From assembly GCF_000801105.2 (NCBI RefSeq), contig NC_079516.1:43752908-43816907 (forward strand): DNA of 64,000 nucleotides, given 5' to 3'. Of the stretch, positions 24,874-34,806 are shown one piece after another. Under the pieces are notes generated by a model that searched no databases, was not told where the DNA came from, and saw only the letters and a program-made list of their open reading frames with translations. The translations under genes were made by a program, and so were the position numbers. Origin of the DNA: Raphanus sativus (lineage: Eukaryota; Streptophyta; Magnoliopsida; Brassicales; Brassicaceae). Numbering within the stretch: the first letter of the stretch is position 1; every line of letters starts with the position of its first letter.

Positions 24874-25688
24874 TGCTGATCACAGATGAAGCATAGGGTA
24901 GTTGCAGCAGCAGCAGACAACACAAAATAAAAGGATTTTAGGTGGGCAGGAAAGAAAGAAAGAAAGAAAAATTATAGTATAGGATGATGAATAAGACCAG
25001 ATAAAAACAAATGTCTGTGATAGTTTTGTATTACCTTTGGTAATGATGGTTGCTAGGCTTCTTTCTTCTTTTTTTTTTCTTGTATATATGAGAATGAAAT
25101 GGAAAAAAAATTAAAAGACGCAATGTTTTTGATTGGTTTCTTACTTGTTGAGCAGTGATTTTGAAGGTGGCCTATCCGGTGGGTTGGACCGATAAACCTT
25201 AAATCTGGTCGTTAACCTTGTTTAGATATACAAATTCTGCTTAAGCTCGAAAGAAATCGGCAACTATAACACACATTTTGACGGTTCTTGGTGTCGGATT
25301 CAATCAAAAGAAAACAGTAATATTATTTCATCTTGGAAAAATGATTCACTTGTTGAATAGTGCATGAGTATACATCTTAACTATATAATTACATCACTGG
25401 CTTACAATAAAAAATCTTGGAAACAACAGTTGATAATCTTTTAGTAATTGATTATTTACATATTTGAATAAATTGATGATAATAAAATTTGATCCAAACT
25501 CGAAGCTCTAGCTGATAAATAAGAACAGACTCAATTATAATACCGTAAAATAAATCCAACAAAATTTTTTTGTTTCATCTTAATGAGTTTATTTTTGAAC
25601 TACTGCATGTTGATGGTTTTTGAATAATGTTTAATTTAGCTTTGTAAATAATTGATTCAGTGAGAAAAGACTCTAGTTGTAGTTTACA

Positions 25689-25728
<40 letters not shown>

Positions 25729-26467
25729 GCATGTTACCATGTATAAATTTTAGTTAGTGTAAATAATTATATAATTTAATATTTATGATGTAAAATCATG
25801 TATTATCTAATTGGTGTAGATGGTCATCATTTTTCCTTTCATTTTTAGTAATGGAGATTTCTTATATATTTGAGCTTCAAAGTATGTTATTTCAAAGGAA
25901 TTTCAAATTATGTTTTTTTCTCATTTATTTTGGTCTTTTTCTAACATCTGATTTTATTAAAACATAGGAACTTGGTCCATTTGGTTTGTAAAGTTATATG
26001 GGTAGAATCTTGTTCATTTTTTTTGTCAAAATGTTTACTTCGTATATTTTAAAAATAAATATAACAAAACAATTGTTGTCACTGCTTGATCTAGTGATCA
26101 GAAAGAATTTGTGGCTTATTTTGACAGTCCGATTTTCAAGATATCATTTTAAGATGATTTATGGTTTAATTAGTTAAATCAGTTTTTAACTTTAACGTAT
26201 TTTTTATCGGCTGAAATTTCATTAGTAAAGAAAATAACACATGCTTTGAAAACGAAACACAGTACAATCAGAGTATCAAACTCCTAAAGGAAAGACGAAA
26301 AAATAACACAGATGGTAACAACAGAAGATATCCTATACATAAAATAAACCTATGACCAGTAGATCATTAACAAAAGAGTCGACCAAGTTTTGTTTTATTT
26401 CTAATAAGCCAACCGCTCACAAAAAGCAAATAAGATGGAAATTACAAACACAAACACAAAAACATAA
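24874..26467. other. Intergenic region between RKP and PROPEP6
   Basis: The first about 250 bp is the likely RKP 3' UTR, including GAAAGAAAGAAAGAAA near 24950. The rest is AT-rich with a (TA)n microsatellite at about 25691-25722 and no recognisable gene. The last about 150 bp lies downstream of the PROPEP6 stop and probably contains its 3' UTR. Confidence 0.6.
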
Positions 26468-27048
26468 TCAGTTGATCTGACCAGGTTGTCCTGAGCTGTA
26501 AGGTGGTCTTGGTCTCCTTCTTATCAATCTTGCAACCATCGCCATAAATCCCGTTTCTTGAACCTATATACATAAACATGGCTTTCACTACACATATTAT
26601 GACTTCTAACAGCAAATTCAATTAGGGTTTAATTCGTAAATTATATAAATTCTCAAAGTGATGAACTCGCTAGTTCAGCTCGTATTCTTGATTTGTATAT
26701 TTAGCTTCCTAAACAGTTTTGCTCCGGACTGCCTTACTAATCTCACTTGATTATATTATTTATATAACTGATTAACATAATCCTTTTTGAACAACGATTA
26801 ACATAATCCATAGGAAACAAAATGAGCAGGCCATATTGAGAACAAAAAGAGCTTACAGTTCCAGTTCCAGGGTCTTCTGATGATGATGAAGATGGTGATA
26901 TGGATGATGATTCAAGACCAAGGCACTTCAAGATGGCTTGAACAGTTTTGTGAAAGGCAGAACATGGAGAGTTGAGAAGAGGGTAGTAAACTTCTTTTTC
27001 TTCATCTTCTCTTCTACTGCTTTTCTTTTCTTCTCCATTACCTTCCAT
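26468..27048 (-). CDS. PROPEP6: PROPEP6: precursor of a Pep danger (DAMP) peptide
   Basis: Two exons on the minus strand, 26857-27048 and 26468-26563, joined in phase (ACT|GTT) across a GT-AG intron, give 95 aa. The N-terminal part (SRREDEEKEVYYPLLNSPCS, then AFHKTVQAILKCLGLE) matches Arabidopsis PROPEP6 (At2g22000). It includes the amphipathic helix with Cys that is typical of PROPEPs, followed by a Ser-rich acidic linker. The last 23 residues form the predicted Pep: a basic run RLIRRRPRPP, then YSSGQPGQIN, keeping the S-S-G-x-x-G-x-x-N signature recognised by the LRR receptor kinases PEPR1/PEPR2. In the family, Ca2+-activated metacaspases cleave before the peptide on damage. The first exon alone reads on into the intron, so the conserved peptide is easily missed. 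Its place next to RKP matches Arabidopsis gene order. Confidence 0.93.
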
Positions 27049-27117
27049 TTTTTGTTCTCTCTTCTCTATTAAATTTCTCTTCTTCTTCTGCTCAGTGCAT
27101 TAAGTATCGTGTCTTAT

Positions 27118-27123
27118 TTGACC
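27118..27123 (+). promoter_or_regulatory. W-box candidate (TTGACC) upstream of PROPEP6
   Basis: TTGACC, the WRKY-binding core, lies about 70 bp upstream of the PROPEP6 ATG, on the strand opposite to the gene. PROPEP genes are wound- and elicitor-inducible through WRKY factors, so the site is plausible. A six-base match alone is weak evidence. Confidence 0.35.
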
Positions 27124-27210
27124 TCACCTGCTTCCCTGTGTTTTTACACACACACCCTACCTTCATTTAATACCTCCTATTTTTTACCTTTCAATTATAT
27201 TTTTTTTTAA

Positions 27211-27863
27211 TCTTCTTTATTAAAAGAGAAGTACAATTTTATCTACCGTAAAAAGTCATAACTAGACCATCTAATAAGTAGTCTAATAAACTGAATTAAT
27301 ATTAACATATCCTTCCTATTAACAATGAAACCATCTTATGTCGCTAAAAAATCTAAACAACTTCTCCTATTGATCATATTTAACGAAAATTTTATTAATT
27401 GTTATTTAATTTGATTCTAAAATATATTTACTAGATTTGATCATTGATTTATTATATATATGATTCATATAATTAATCATCTACTACATTTTTAACTTTA
27501 TTTAAACACATGTAAAAATGAAATAAAAATATCTCTAAAACTTTATTTAGTCTCATTGACTTCCTATACTTTGCACCTCTATATTTACTTCATTGTAAAT
27601 ATATCTCAATATTAAATATTATAATATTTAATTGATATTAAATCAACTAATAAATATATATCACCAAACATGAAAATATTTATAAAATTTTATGCAAATT
27701 TAAATATAAAATAAAAAGCTCTAAAAGTAATTTTTGGTTCTGTGTTACTCAAATCTAAATATTAAACTTCAGTTTACATAACACAATTATTTATTTTCAT
27801 ACAAATTTAAATTTACTATTAAATTGATACAACACCCGCACGGATGTGCGGGTTCAAATCTAG
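27211..27863 (+). mobile_element. Non-autonomous Helitron
   Basis: 653 bp, starting TCTTCTTTATTAAAAGAGAA (typical Brassicaceae Helitron 5' end) and finishing with the hairpin CCCGCAC-GGAT-GTGCGGG followed by TTCAAATCTAG. It is inserted between A (27210) and T (27864), as Helitrons require. There is no Rep/helicase coding, so it is non-autonomous. It lies about 160 bp upstream of the PROPEP6 start. Confidence 0.85.
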
Positions 27864-28367
27864 TTAATGATTAAGGCAACTATGATGCTAATTCTTTCTT
27901 TTTTAACTACACAAGTTTCCAAAGCCCATAACATGCTTAATATTAGTAATTAGACTCGGAATCACAATACTTAATATTAGTTTTCATCCCAAAGAGTAAT
28001 TTCTAAGTTTTACAAATAGTATTATTTTCAGTTGAATTATCAACATATGGAAACTAGGTTGAAGTTCAACTAAACCGTAAACAATTAGACGGAGAAAATT
28101 TTGATTATATTCATTTTTTATATTCGAAAGAATCAAAAATAATTTGACCATTGAGAAAATATAAGGTAATTTACTTAATAATTGTTACATTAATGACTAG
28201 TCAGGCTTATAAACTGAAATAGTATAAAATCAAAGCAACAACTAATAATAAAAGGTCAGATCTTATCTTATATTGAAAAAGTAAGCCAAATCCAAACAAC
28301 ATGAATAGAAAATTGGATTATAGTGCATTGATTTCTAAAGATAACAATAAAAACATTAACTAGATTA

Positions 28368-28620
28368 TACTCTCTCCGTTTCAATATAATTGATGTTTTA
28401 GAAGGATAATTTTGTTTCAAATTAGATGAAGTTTTGAGATTTTAAGGTTAACTTTAACTTTATTGGAAAATGTTCAACCAATTAGATTTCACTGTCTTTT
28501 TTATTATTGGTTAATTGATTCTAAAGTAATATTTTTAAAATATTTTTTTAGAAAAATCTAGTTTTCTTAATCTTTGTGAAAGAAGACAAAACATCAAGTA
28601 TTATGAAACAGAGGGAGTAT
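28368..28620. mobile_element. Stowaway-like MITE
   Basis: About 253 bp with terminal inverted repeats TACTCTCTCCGTTTCA... and ...TGAAACAGAGGGAGTA; the inner words TTGATGTTTTAG and AACATCAAG also pair. This is the common CTCCCTCCGTTTC class of Tc1/mariner-derived MITE. No coding. Confidence 0.8.
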
Positions 28621-28896
28621 ATGAAATATTCACATAGTTAGGTTGGTCTGAAATAGATATGTAGCGAACTCAGAGCGCTTTGTTTCTTATTGCTCATAAT
28701 TTTGCTTATGGATCTTTATTGTTGTCCTCCTCTTTATAGCTCTTTGGACCAAGGTTCCTTTAGCAATAGAAGGTGTCCTCTCTTACGAAAACACAAATAA
28801 ATGTTCGTATTCATTATTCTCTCAGCCTTTTGTTTTGTCTTCTTTTGTTACAGCCTAAAAATAATAACTATTCTTGCATTGAAGACGTCCTTTTTT

Positions 28897-30424
28897 TTTT
28901 TTTGTGAAACCATTGTTTTTCATTCATAACTTAAACAGTTACATGGATTAAAACAACATCAAGACACTGATGTGCAGTCTTTATAGGAAAATTAAGAGCA
29001 AAGCAATGTAAAGATAGAGACACAAACTTAGATAAGTTTGATAAGGTGTCGAAGGTTACAAAGGTGCCACTCACGAGTAACCACATGAAGAAATTACTGC
29101 GTCCTTTGAATTTTCCAGACTTAAAAATAGTCACCGTATGTCGTGACGTTGAATACTCCAAGACCTCGGGTCTTAGTGGAACGAATCTCGTTGTATCATC
29201 CTGTCCCAAACGAGCCATCACACCAGATAACAAAACGTTAGGCAAAGGACGATACTCCTTGGTTTTGAAACCAAGAGAGAGGTACTTCTCAGAGAGAAGA
29301 ATTTTGATGAAAAGATTCACTTCTATAAGGAGAAGAGATGGTGAAAATGATCTCTCATGGCCTCGGCATGAGGAAGTTTGATTAGCCTTTTCTGTTAAGG
29401 CTATGGGACTGCAATCTTCAAGCTTTAAAAGACTCCGAACTACACTTTGAATTTGTTTAGTAGTTTTACTTGTCGGGTTTTCTGGTTGATGACGAAACTT
29501 GCTTGACCTTGGTGTTCTATCACCATCGACTGCATCAAAAACATACAACACTCCATCTATGCCCAGAACATAGGTTTTCTCTGATGAGATTTCCATCTTT
29601 ACATCTGTAGCAGCATTTGACTGAGAGCGCAAGACCAGAAAATATTGAAGAAGTAAACGCTGCTGGGAGTGGATCACGGTGGTAAGAGCCACCTTAACAA
29701 CGGCATTGAGGTATATGAGCTTGACAAGAGTTGACAAGGAAGCTGTACCTGAGGTCAAACAGAGGCTTCGGCTACCAACGTTACCGCGTCGGAGCCAAAG
29801 ATTTTTGCTGAAACCACACATAAGCCACTGGTCAACTGAATCTGTCCAGCTGAGAAGGGGAGAGCAGTAGCCGGAAATTGCAGGTCTGCACAGTAGGAGC
29901 GTCGAAATCGAATGGACCTGTGGGTCTTTAACTTGTGGTGAACTCGTCATGAAGGTTTGTATTGAGCACACAGAGCTGTCAAACTTACAGACCTTGCAGG
30001 AAGAGGGAACATCCTGTGTCTCCGGTGGAGCGTCCGGTGGGTCAGGAGGTTCTGGCGGTTGGGCAAGGCCGGGAAGCTCCGGAGAAAACAGATTTGGAGA
30101 CTCCGGAACAAGCGACTTCGAGTTTGAACCCTTCACCTTCAGACTTGAACCAGTGGTAGCAGTATTGGAAGAAAGGTTTCTCACCGGAGCCATAGATCTT
30201 TCAGGAGCACAGCCGGACGAGAAGCGCAGTCTTCTAAGTTGTACAAAGTCTTCACCTTTTGGTGAGAGGATTCTTCGGGTAAACCCAGACGGAGTCCCGA
30301 GAGTGAGAAGCATAACTTCTTAGGAGAGAAGAACAACAGAGAGGATGAAGCACCGGACGTCCATACTAGATCGGAGTTGAAGCTTTGTGTTGATGACGGC
30401 CGCCTTGGAAATCGTGCCAGAGAG
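28897..30424 (-). mobile_element. Poly(A) retroposon (LINE/Sadhu-like, non-autonomous) with 14-bp TSD
   Basis: About 1.53 kb inserted in minus orientation. The left side begins with a T tract (complement of a 3' poly(A) tail). The 14-bp sequence AGACGTCCTTTTTT flanks it at 28883-28896 and 30425-30438, a target duplication made by target-primed reverse transcription. It has no reverse transcriptase or endonuclease motifs. Most of its sense strand is one open reading frame. A second, diverged element of the same build lies at 62390-63822. Family name is uncertain: it could be a non-autonomous LINE derivative or a Sadhu-like retroposon. Confidence 0.8.
28931..30313 (-). CDS. Long ORF inside retroposon A, function unknown
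   Basis: 460-aa open frame starting about 110 bp from the element's 5' end and stopping just before the poly(A). An internal start at 30193 (MAPVRNLSS...) is an alternative. The N-terminal part is Pro/Ser-rich, with PPEPPDPPDAPPE reminiscent of ORF1 leaders of Brassicaceae LINEs; the rest has hydrophobic stretches and no domain that I recognise. It shares the Pro/Asp-rich leader and a weakly similar inner part (around RRGNVGSRSLCLTSGTASL) with the ORF of the element at 62.4 kb. Whether it is translated is unknown; the length alone makes chance openness possible but not likely. Confidence 0.4.
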   Translation of the reverse strand: MLLTLGTPSGFTRRILSPKGEDFVQLRRLRFSSGCAPERSMAPVRNLSSNTATTGSSLKVKGSNSKSLVPESPNLFSPELPGLAQPPEPPDPPDAPPETQDVPSSCKVCKFDSSVCSIQTFMTSSPQVKDPQVHSISTLLLCRPAISGYCSPLLSWTDSVDQWLMCGFSKNLWLRRGNVGSRSLCLTSGTASLSTLVKLIYLNAVVKVALTTVIHSQQRLLLQYFLVLRSQSNAATDVKMEISSEKTYVLGIDGVLYVFDAVDGDRTPRSSKFRHQPENPTSKTTKQIQSVVRSLLKLEDCSPIALTEKANQTSSCRGHERSFSPSLLLIEVNLFIKILLSEKYLSLGFKTKEYRPLPNVLLSGVMARLGQDDTTRFVPLRPEVLEYSTSRHTVTIFKSGKFKGRSNFFMWLLVSGTFVTFDTLSNLSKFVSLSLHCFALNFPIKTAHQCLDVVLIHVTV

Positions 30425-31302
30425 AGACGTCCTTTTTTATATTCTATTTTATTTGAGGTTAGAAATTTAGCGTGACGACTTTTATAATATTGCTGTTACT
30501 TGGTCCTGAAAACTATTGCCCTCCTTCTCGTCTCTTTTCACTTGTCTTTTATCCTTTCTCGAACCAAATACATTGATATTAACTAGTTTAGTTCAAAGGA
30601 AGATGCAATGCTAAGAATCTTGACAAGCTCTACCGCATTCTAAAACAAATGCTAACTAGATCTGTATTTTAACTTGATCACTAAAGGACGTTTAGGAGTA
30701 GTTGCGATTATTTTATAATAGTATAATTATAGGGTTCAAACTAATAACACCAAACTGTGTGGAATTTCGGGTTTCCTGAACCATTGAACGATAAAGTATA
30801 TCAAGAGTAGTTGAATATATTTCCATGCATTTCGTTCCTTTCTCGTGTGTTTCTCCTCTCTTTTATGTCTCTTTTGAATGTTATTTATAAAAGAATATTC
30901 TTAATGAGCTTGTCCATGTTTTGGGTTTTCTTTTCTTTGTTTCGTCCCATCATTAAAAAGTACATTGATGGTCAGATAATGGCATGATATATCATTTCGT
31001 ACCCATATTCACAGTGTTCCATGTATGATGAGTTTCACCCATGTTAATTTGTACGTGCGTTCATTGATCTACAGGTTATGATGAATAAGTTGATGTCTAA
31101 AATAAAATATCTTGGGGTAAACTGATTAGAAGATACAAAATCGTCTCAACGTAATGGGCCGTGAGGCCATTATATTGTTTGTTTGTAAGTTTTATTTTAG
31201 ATTGTATTTATTTCATGGAACTTGCTTATATCCATCCACAGGCAAACATGTCAAGTCATACATATACGACTTAATACTATGTTTATTAGTATTAATATAT
31301 TA

Positions 31303-31949
31303 CTAGATTTTGACCCGCGCTTTTGAAGCGCGGGATATTTTACGATGAAAAATTTCACTAATAATTTAACAAATATTTTGGTTATTTTTAAAGAGTGTGT
31401 ATTTAAAATATTTTTGCATTTAAATCAGTATTTTTAAATTCAACCCGATTGTGATTATACCGGTTAATCCGGAGATCTGACAATTCAATTTATGTTTTTA
31501 AAATATTCATATTAAAAAATCACTAAAACCCGAGATTAACCGATTGAATTGATGGATGACCGATATGTAATCTAATTGGATTTAAATTGTAATAGTTTCA
31601 TAATTTGTAATCTTATAATCGAAATTTTAAAGTTCACTATTTTGCAATTTATGAAATTATGACGTTTCTATAAAATTTTAAAGAGAAAATGATAGATATA
31701 AAATAACTAAGATTAATTATTGTATTATTTGGAAACATTGATAGTAGTATAAAAAATATATTGTTTGGAAATATTGATAGTAGTATAAAGAAATAAGTAT
31801 ATTGTTTGGAAACATGGATAGTAGTATAAAGAAAGGAACATTAGTGACTTAATGTATGTTTAACTATAAAGTATAAAGGTGTATTTAATTTAAAAATTTA
31901 CAAAATAAATGTTAGGTCCAACAGAATGTTTCTGTTTTAATAAGATAGA
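31303..31949 (-). mobile_element. Non-autonomous Helitron (minus orientation)
   Basis: On the plus strand it starts CTAG and is followed by the complement of a perfect 3' hairpin (CCCGCGCTT-TTG-AAGCGCGGG). It ends with the complement of a Helitron 5' end, TCTATCTTATTAAAACAGAA. The base before 31303 is A, as expected. The base after 31949 is not T but the first base of a second Helitron 3' end, so two elements abut without spacer. No coding. Confidence 0.75.
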
Positions 31950-31980
31950 CTAGATTAGGACCCGCCCTAAAGGGCGGAAA
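31950..31980 (-). mobile_element. 3' end of a second, abutting Helitron
   Basis: CTAG followed by the hairpin CCGCCCT-AA-AGGGCGG (complement of a Helitron 3' terminus), directly joined to the previous element. I could not place its 5' end. The AT-rich DNA to about 32600, which includes (TA)n runs near 32040-32075, is probably its body. Confidence 0.6.
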
Positions 31981-32616
31981 TTGATTTGTCAAATTTCAAT
32001 TAATAATATATGGTATATATAATATGTGTATATAATATTATATATATTTTGTGTAACATTTATATATATATATATACATATTAGACATATATATAATATT
32101 TTATTAAATATATATAGAATTTAATAGTGTTATAATTTGTGTTGTACTTGTTATTAGTTTGTATTTAATCTTCTTTTATTTTTAGTATAATAATTTGCCT
32201 TGTCACACCTTTTACCTTTTAACTTATACACATAGTTATGCATTTTTTCAAAAAAAAAATTTATACACATAGTCTCGTAAAATGTAATATATAAAAAAAC
32301 ATATTTAAAAAATCTACTGACCATATGCCACCATTATTTGGTTGTTTGAACAAAAAAAAATCATGTTCTTGTATAACTATGTATGTTGTGATATGATGTA
32401 GGTGAAGAGTAAATATATGGAAGTAAAGTTAGTGATACGAACATGAACCTATGTTGGTCTATGCCACAATTATTTGGTTTTTGGAAGATCAATGAGCATA
32501 AGCATACACGGTCTTTGTATGCTTACGTTGTAAATGAGTCGGATATTTTTTCTCTTATGTCTGGAATGATATAGAACTCGTTGATTTAAGAGTGATTCAG
32601 TTTTATATGATCTAAT

Positions 32617-33295
32617 TAGGGCTGGGCAAAAAATCCGAACCCGAAAAACCGAACCGAACCCGATCCAAAAAAGTAGCACCGAACCCGAACCAAAATTGAT
32701 TAAATATCCGAACGGATTCAAAATTTCGGTATTTAAAGAACCGAAACCGAACCCGATCCAAACCGAAATATTTTGGGTACCCGAATGTATCCGAAATAAA
32801 TTTATATACTTGAATATATACATTATTTTTATATATAATGTATATTAAAAATATTAAAAATATATAAGATACCTTTTAATTTTCCAAAATACTCGGAAAA
32901 TATATGCAAATAGTCAAAAGCAAATGTTTAAAATAGCTAAAATATACTGAAAACACCGAAATAGTTAAATATCTATTGATTCTTTATCCAAATATTCAAA
33001 GAAAACTAATTTATGTGTTAAATTAAGGTATTTTGGCATATATGTTATGAAAATTTATATGTAATATATTATCTTTCTTATAGATTTTGAAAATTTAAAG
33101 TATATAATAAATTTTGAAAATTTAAAAACATTTTAAATGGGTTATCCGAACCCGAACCGAACCCGTAAAGATCTGAACCGAACCCGAACCGAAATTTAAA
33201 AATATCCGAATGAGGCTGAAATCTTTGACCCCGATAATCCGAAACCCGAATGGACTGAACCGAAACCCGAATGGGTACCCGAACGTCCAGTCCTA
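32617..33295. mobile_element. hAT-like non-autonomous element with 8-bp TSD
   Basis: 679 bp from TAGGGCTGGGCA to the complementary ACGTCCAGTCCTA. It is flanked by the 8-bp duplication GATCTAAT at 32609-32616 and 33296-33303, diagnostic of hAT transposition. Both ends are filled with CCGAACC / CCGAAACC words that make the arms complementary. No transposase. Confidence 0.85.
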
Positions 33296-33543
33296 GATCT
33301 AATTATATTAAAAGATTAACCAAAAATATTATAAAAGTGTTACTGGTTAGGTTTAACTAATCTATGTTGGTTAAGATTTGATTTAATTTAAGTTGGTAGG
33401 TTGCATTGTATAGGAGACATCATATATTCTAGCAACAATTATGAAAGAGTCCAAAATTTAAATGAGAACTTCAAATAGTAGATAATCCCTAAATTAATAG
33501 ATTAGATATATTAAAGACACATATATATTTCTCACAAACAAGA

Positions 33544-33750
33544 ATGGACAAAAACACACCGAGACATGCGTTCAATATGTGGGTCACCTTCTTGGACAGA
33601 CTCTCCACTCGCTCAAGGCTTGCACTGTACGGGGAATGCAGATTGATATATACCTGTCTATGTTCTCAAGCTCCAGAAACTCGTGACCACTTGTTCCTCT
33701 CCTGTCTATTTGATATGGCTATCTGGAAGGAACCAGTGGTGAACCCATGA
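33544..33750 (+). pseudogene. LINE scrap: reverse-transcriptase zinc-binding region (zf-RVT)
   Basis: A 68-codon fragment reading HAFNMWVTFLDRLSTRSRLA...CLCSQAPETRDHLFLSC, the signature of the zf-RVT domain at the C-terminal end of plant LINE reverse transcriptases. The catalytic RT part and a 3' tail are missing. It is a dead fragment. Confidence 0.8.
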
Positions 33751-34143
33751 ATGAAATTAACCTCGGTCAAACTAACTATTAAATTTAAAAAAAAAAATCT
33801 ACATGAAATTATTAGGAATTGAACCTGGGTTATGGGGGTTTAAAAACCAATTATTTCATTAGGAAATCGGTAAGAAATCTGTTGGGAAATTTTTAATTTA
33901 GGTAATTTCTAAAAATATCCGTATTTTCTTTTTCGAGGTAAGTTTTAAGATTCTTAAAAGATTTTCGACGGAAAACATCTTCCGTCGAAAAATTTATTTT
34001 TGGTCAAAAATACAATAAATCCTCGAATCATCAGAAATCTCTCAAAAAAATTGACAAATTTAAGACGGATTTCCTATGAATTTATTATGACTTGGGGTTT
34101 AGGGTTATCAAATCCAAAGAAAAACATATCAACAATATCCGTT

Positions 34144-34173
34144 TGTATGTATGTATGTATGTATGTATGTATA
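34144..34173. repeat. (GTAT)n microsatellite
   Basis: About seven GTAT repeats. The surrounding 33760-34540 stretch shows no gene. Confidence 0.9.
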
Positions 34174-34548
34174 CAGGTTTCAAAAAAAAAAAATCCGTAT
34201 GTATACGTTATACAAACGCTTTAACGAGATTTATGACATTATACGCCTTCAGAGTCACTTGTTTCACCATATTTGAAAATATAATAAACGGATTAATTGC
34301 TGAAATCATTTGTATAAGTATATGATATGTTAATGCTTCAAGTGGATTCTTATAATTTACTATTGTACATTTTTGTAATATTCAATTATTGAGCATTATA
34401 TGTCATACCATATGAAATTTTAAATGTTGTGATAGTATTCATAATCTTTAACGAATCGGTTGTAACTTGCTTACACCTATTTTAAAACCATAAACCATAA
34501 GTTTTAATAAAATCCGTCGAGAATCAACCTTCGGTAATTCGACAGAAG

Positions 34549-34594
34549 TTTTTTTTTGGTTGTAGCTAAAAGCTTTTAAATAGTGAAAAGGATT
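34549..34594. repeat. Direct repeat shared with the 3' side of the GT47 gene
   Basis: T tract followed by GGTTGTAGCTAAAAGC and TTTTAAATAGTGAAAAGGATT. The same sequence recurs at 42654-42701, immediately downstream of the glycosyltransferase stop codon. Ignoring the LTR element, the two copies are only about 350 bp apart. Confidence 0.85.
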
Positions 34595-34606
34595 CATGGT
34601 TGCTAA

Positions 34607-34806
34607 TTGTCCAATTGGTATTTTCAACCGCCATGGCCGGATGATATCAGTTGTGTCGACGTGTCGTGCTTCTCTGACCTACCACTTATGCTCTCCTTTC
34701 ATCTCATGACATCTGAGAGTTTTTTGGGTTACTCATCATTGGATTGTGGTGCTTCCTTTTATGGAGGGGTGTATGATTCCAATCAAAGTTGTGTGTTTCT
34801 GGTAAG
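34607..34806 (+). pseudogene. 5' part of a small ORF split by the LTR retrotransposon
   Basis: The frame starting at 34607 (MSNWYFQPPWPDD...) runs into the element at 34807. If the element and one 5-bp TSD are ignored, the frame continues from 42519 to a TAG at 42670-42672, giving about 117 codons without a stop. I do not recognise the product. It may be a fragment of a larger gene placed between the two 46-bp repeats, or only a chance frame. Confidence 0.4.
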
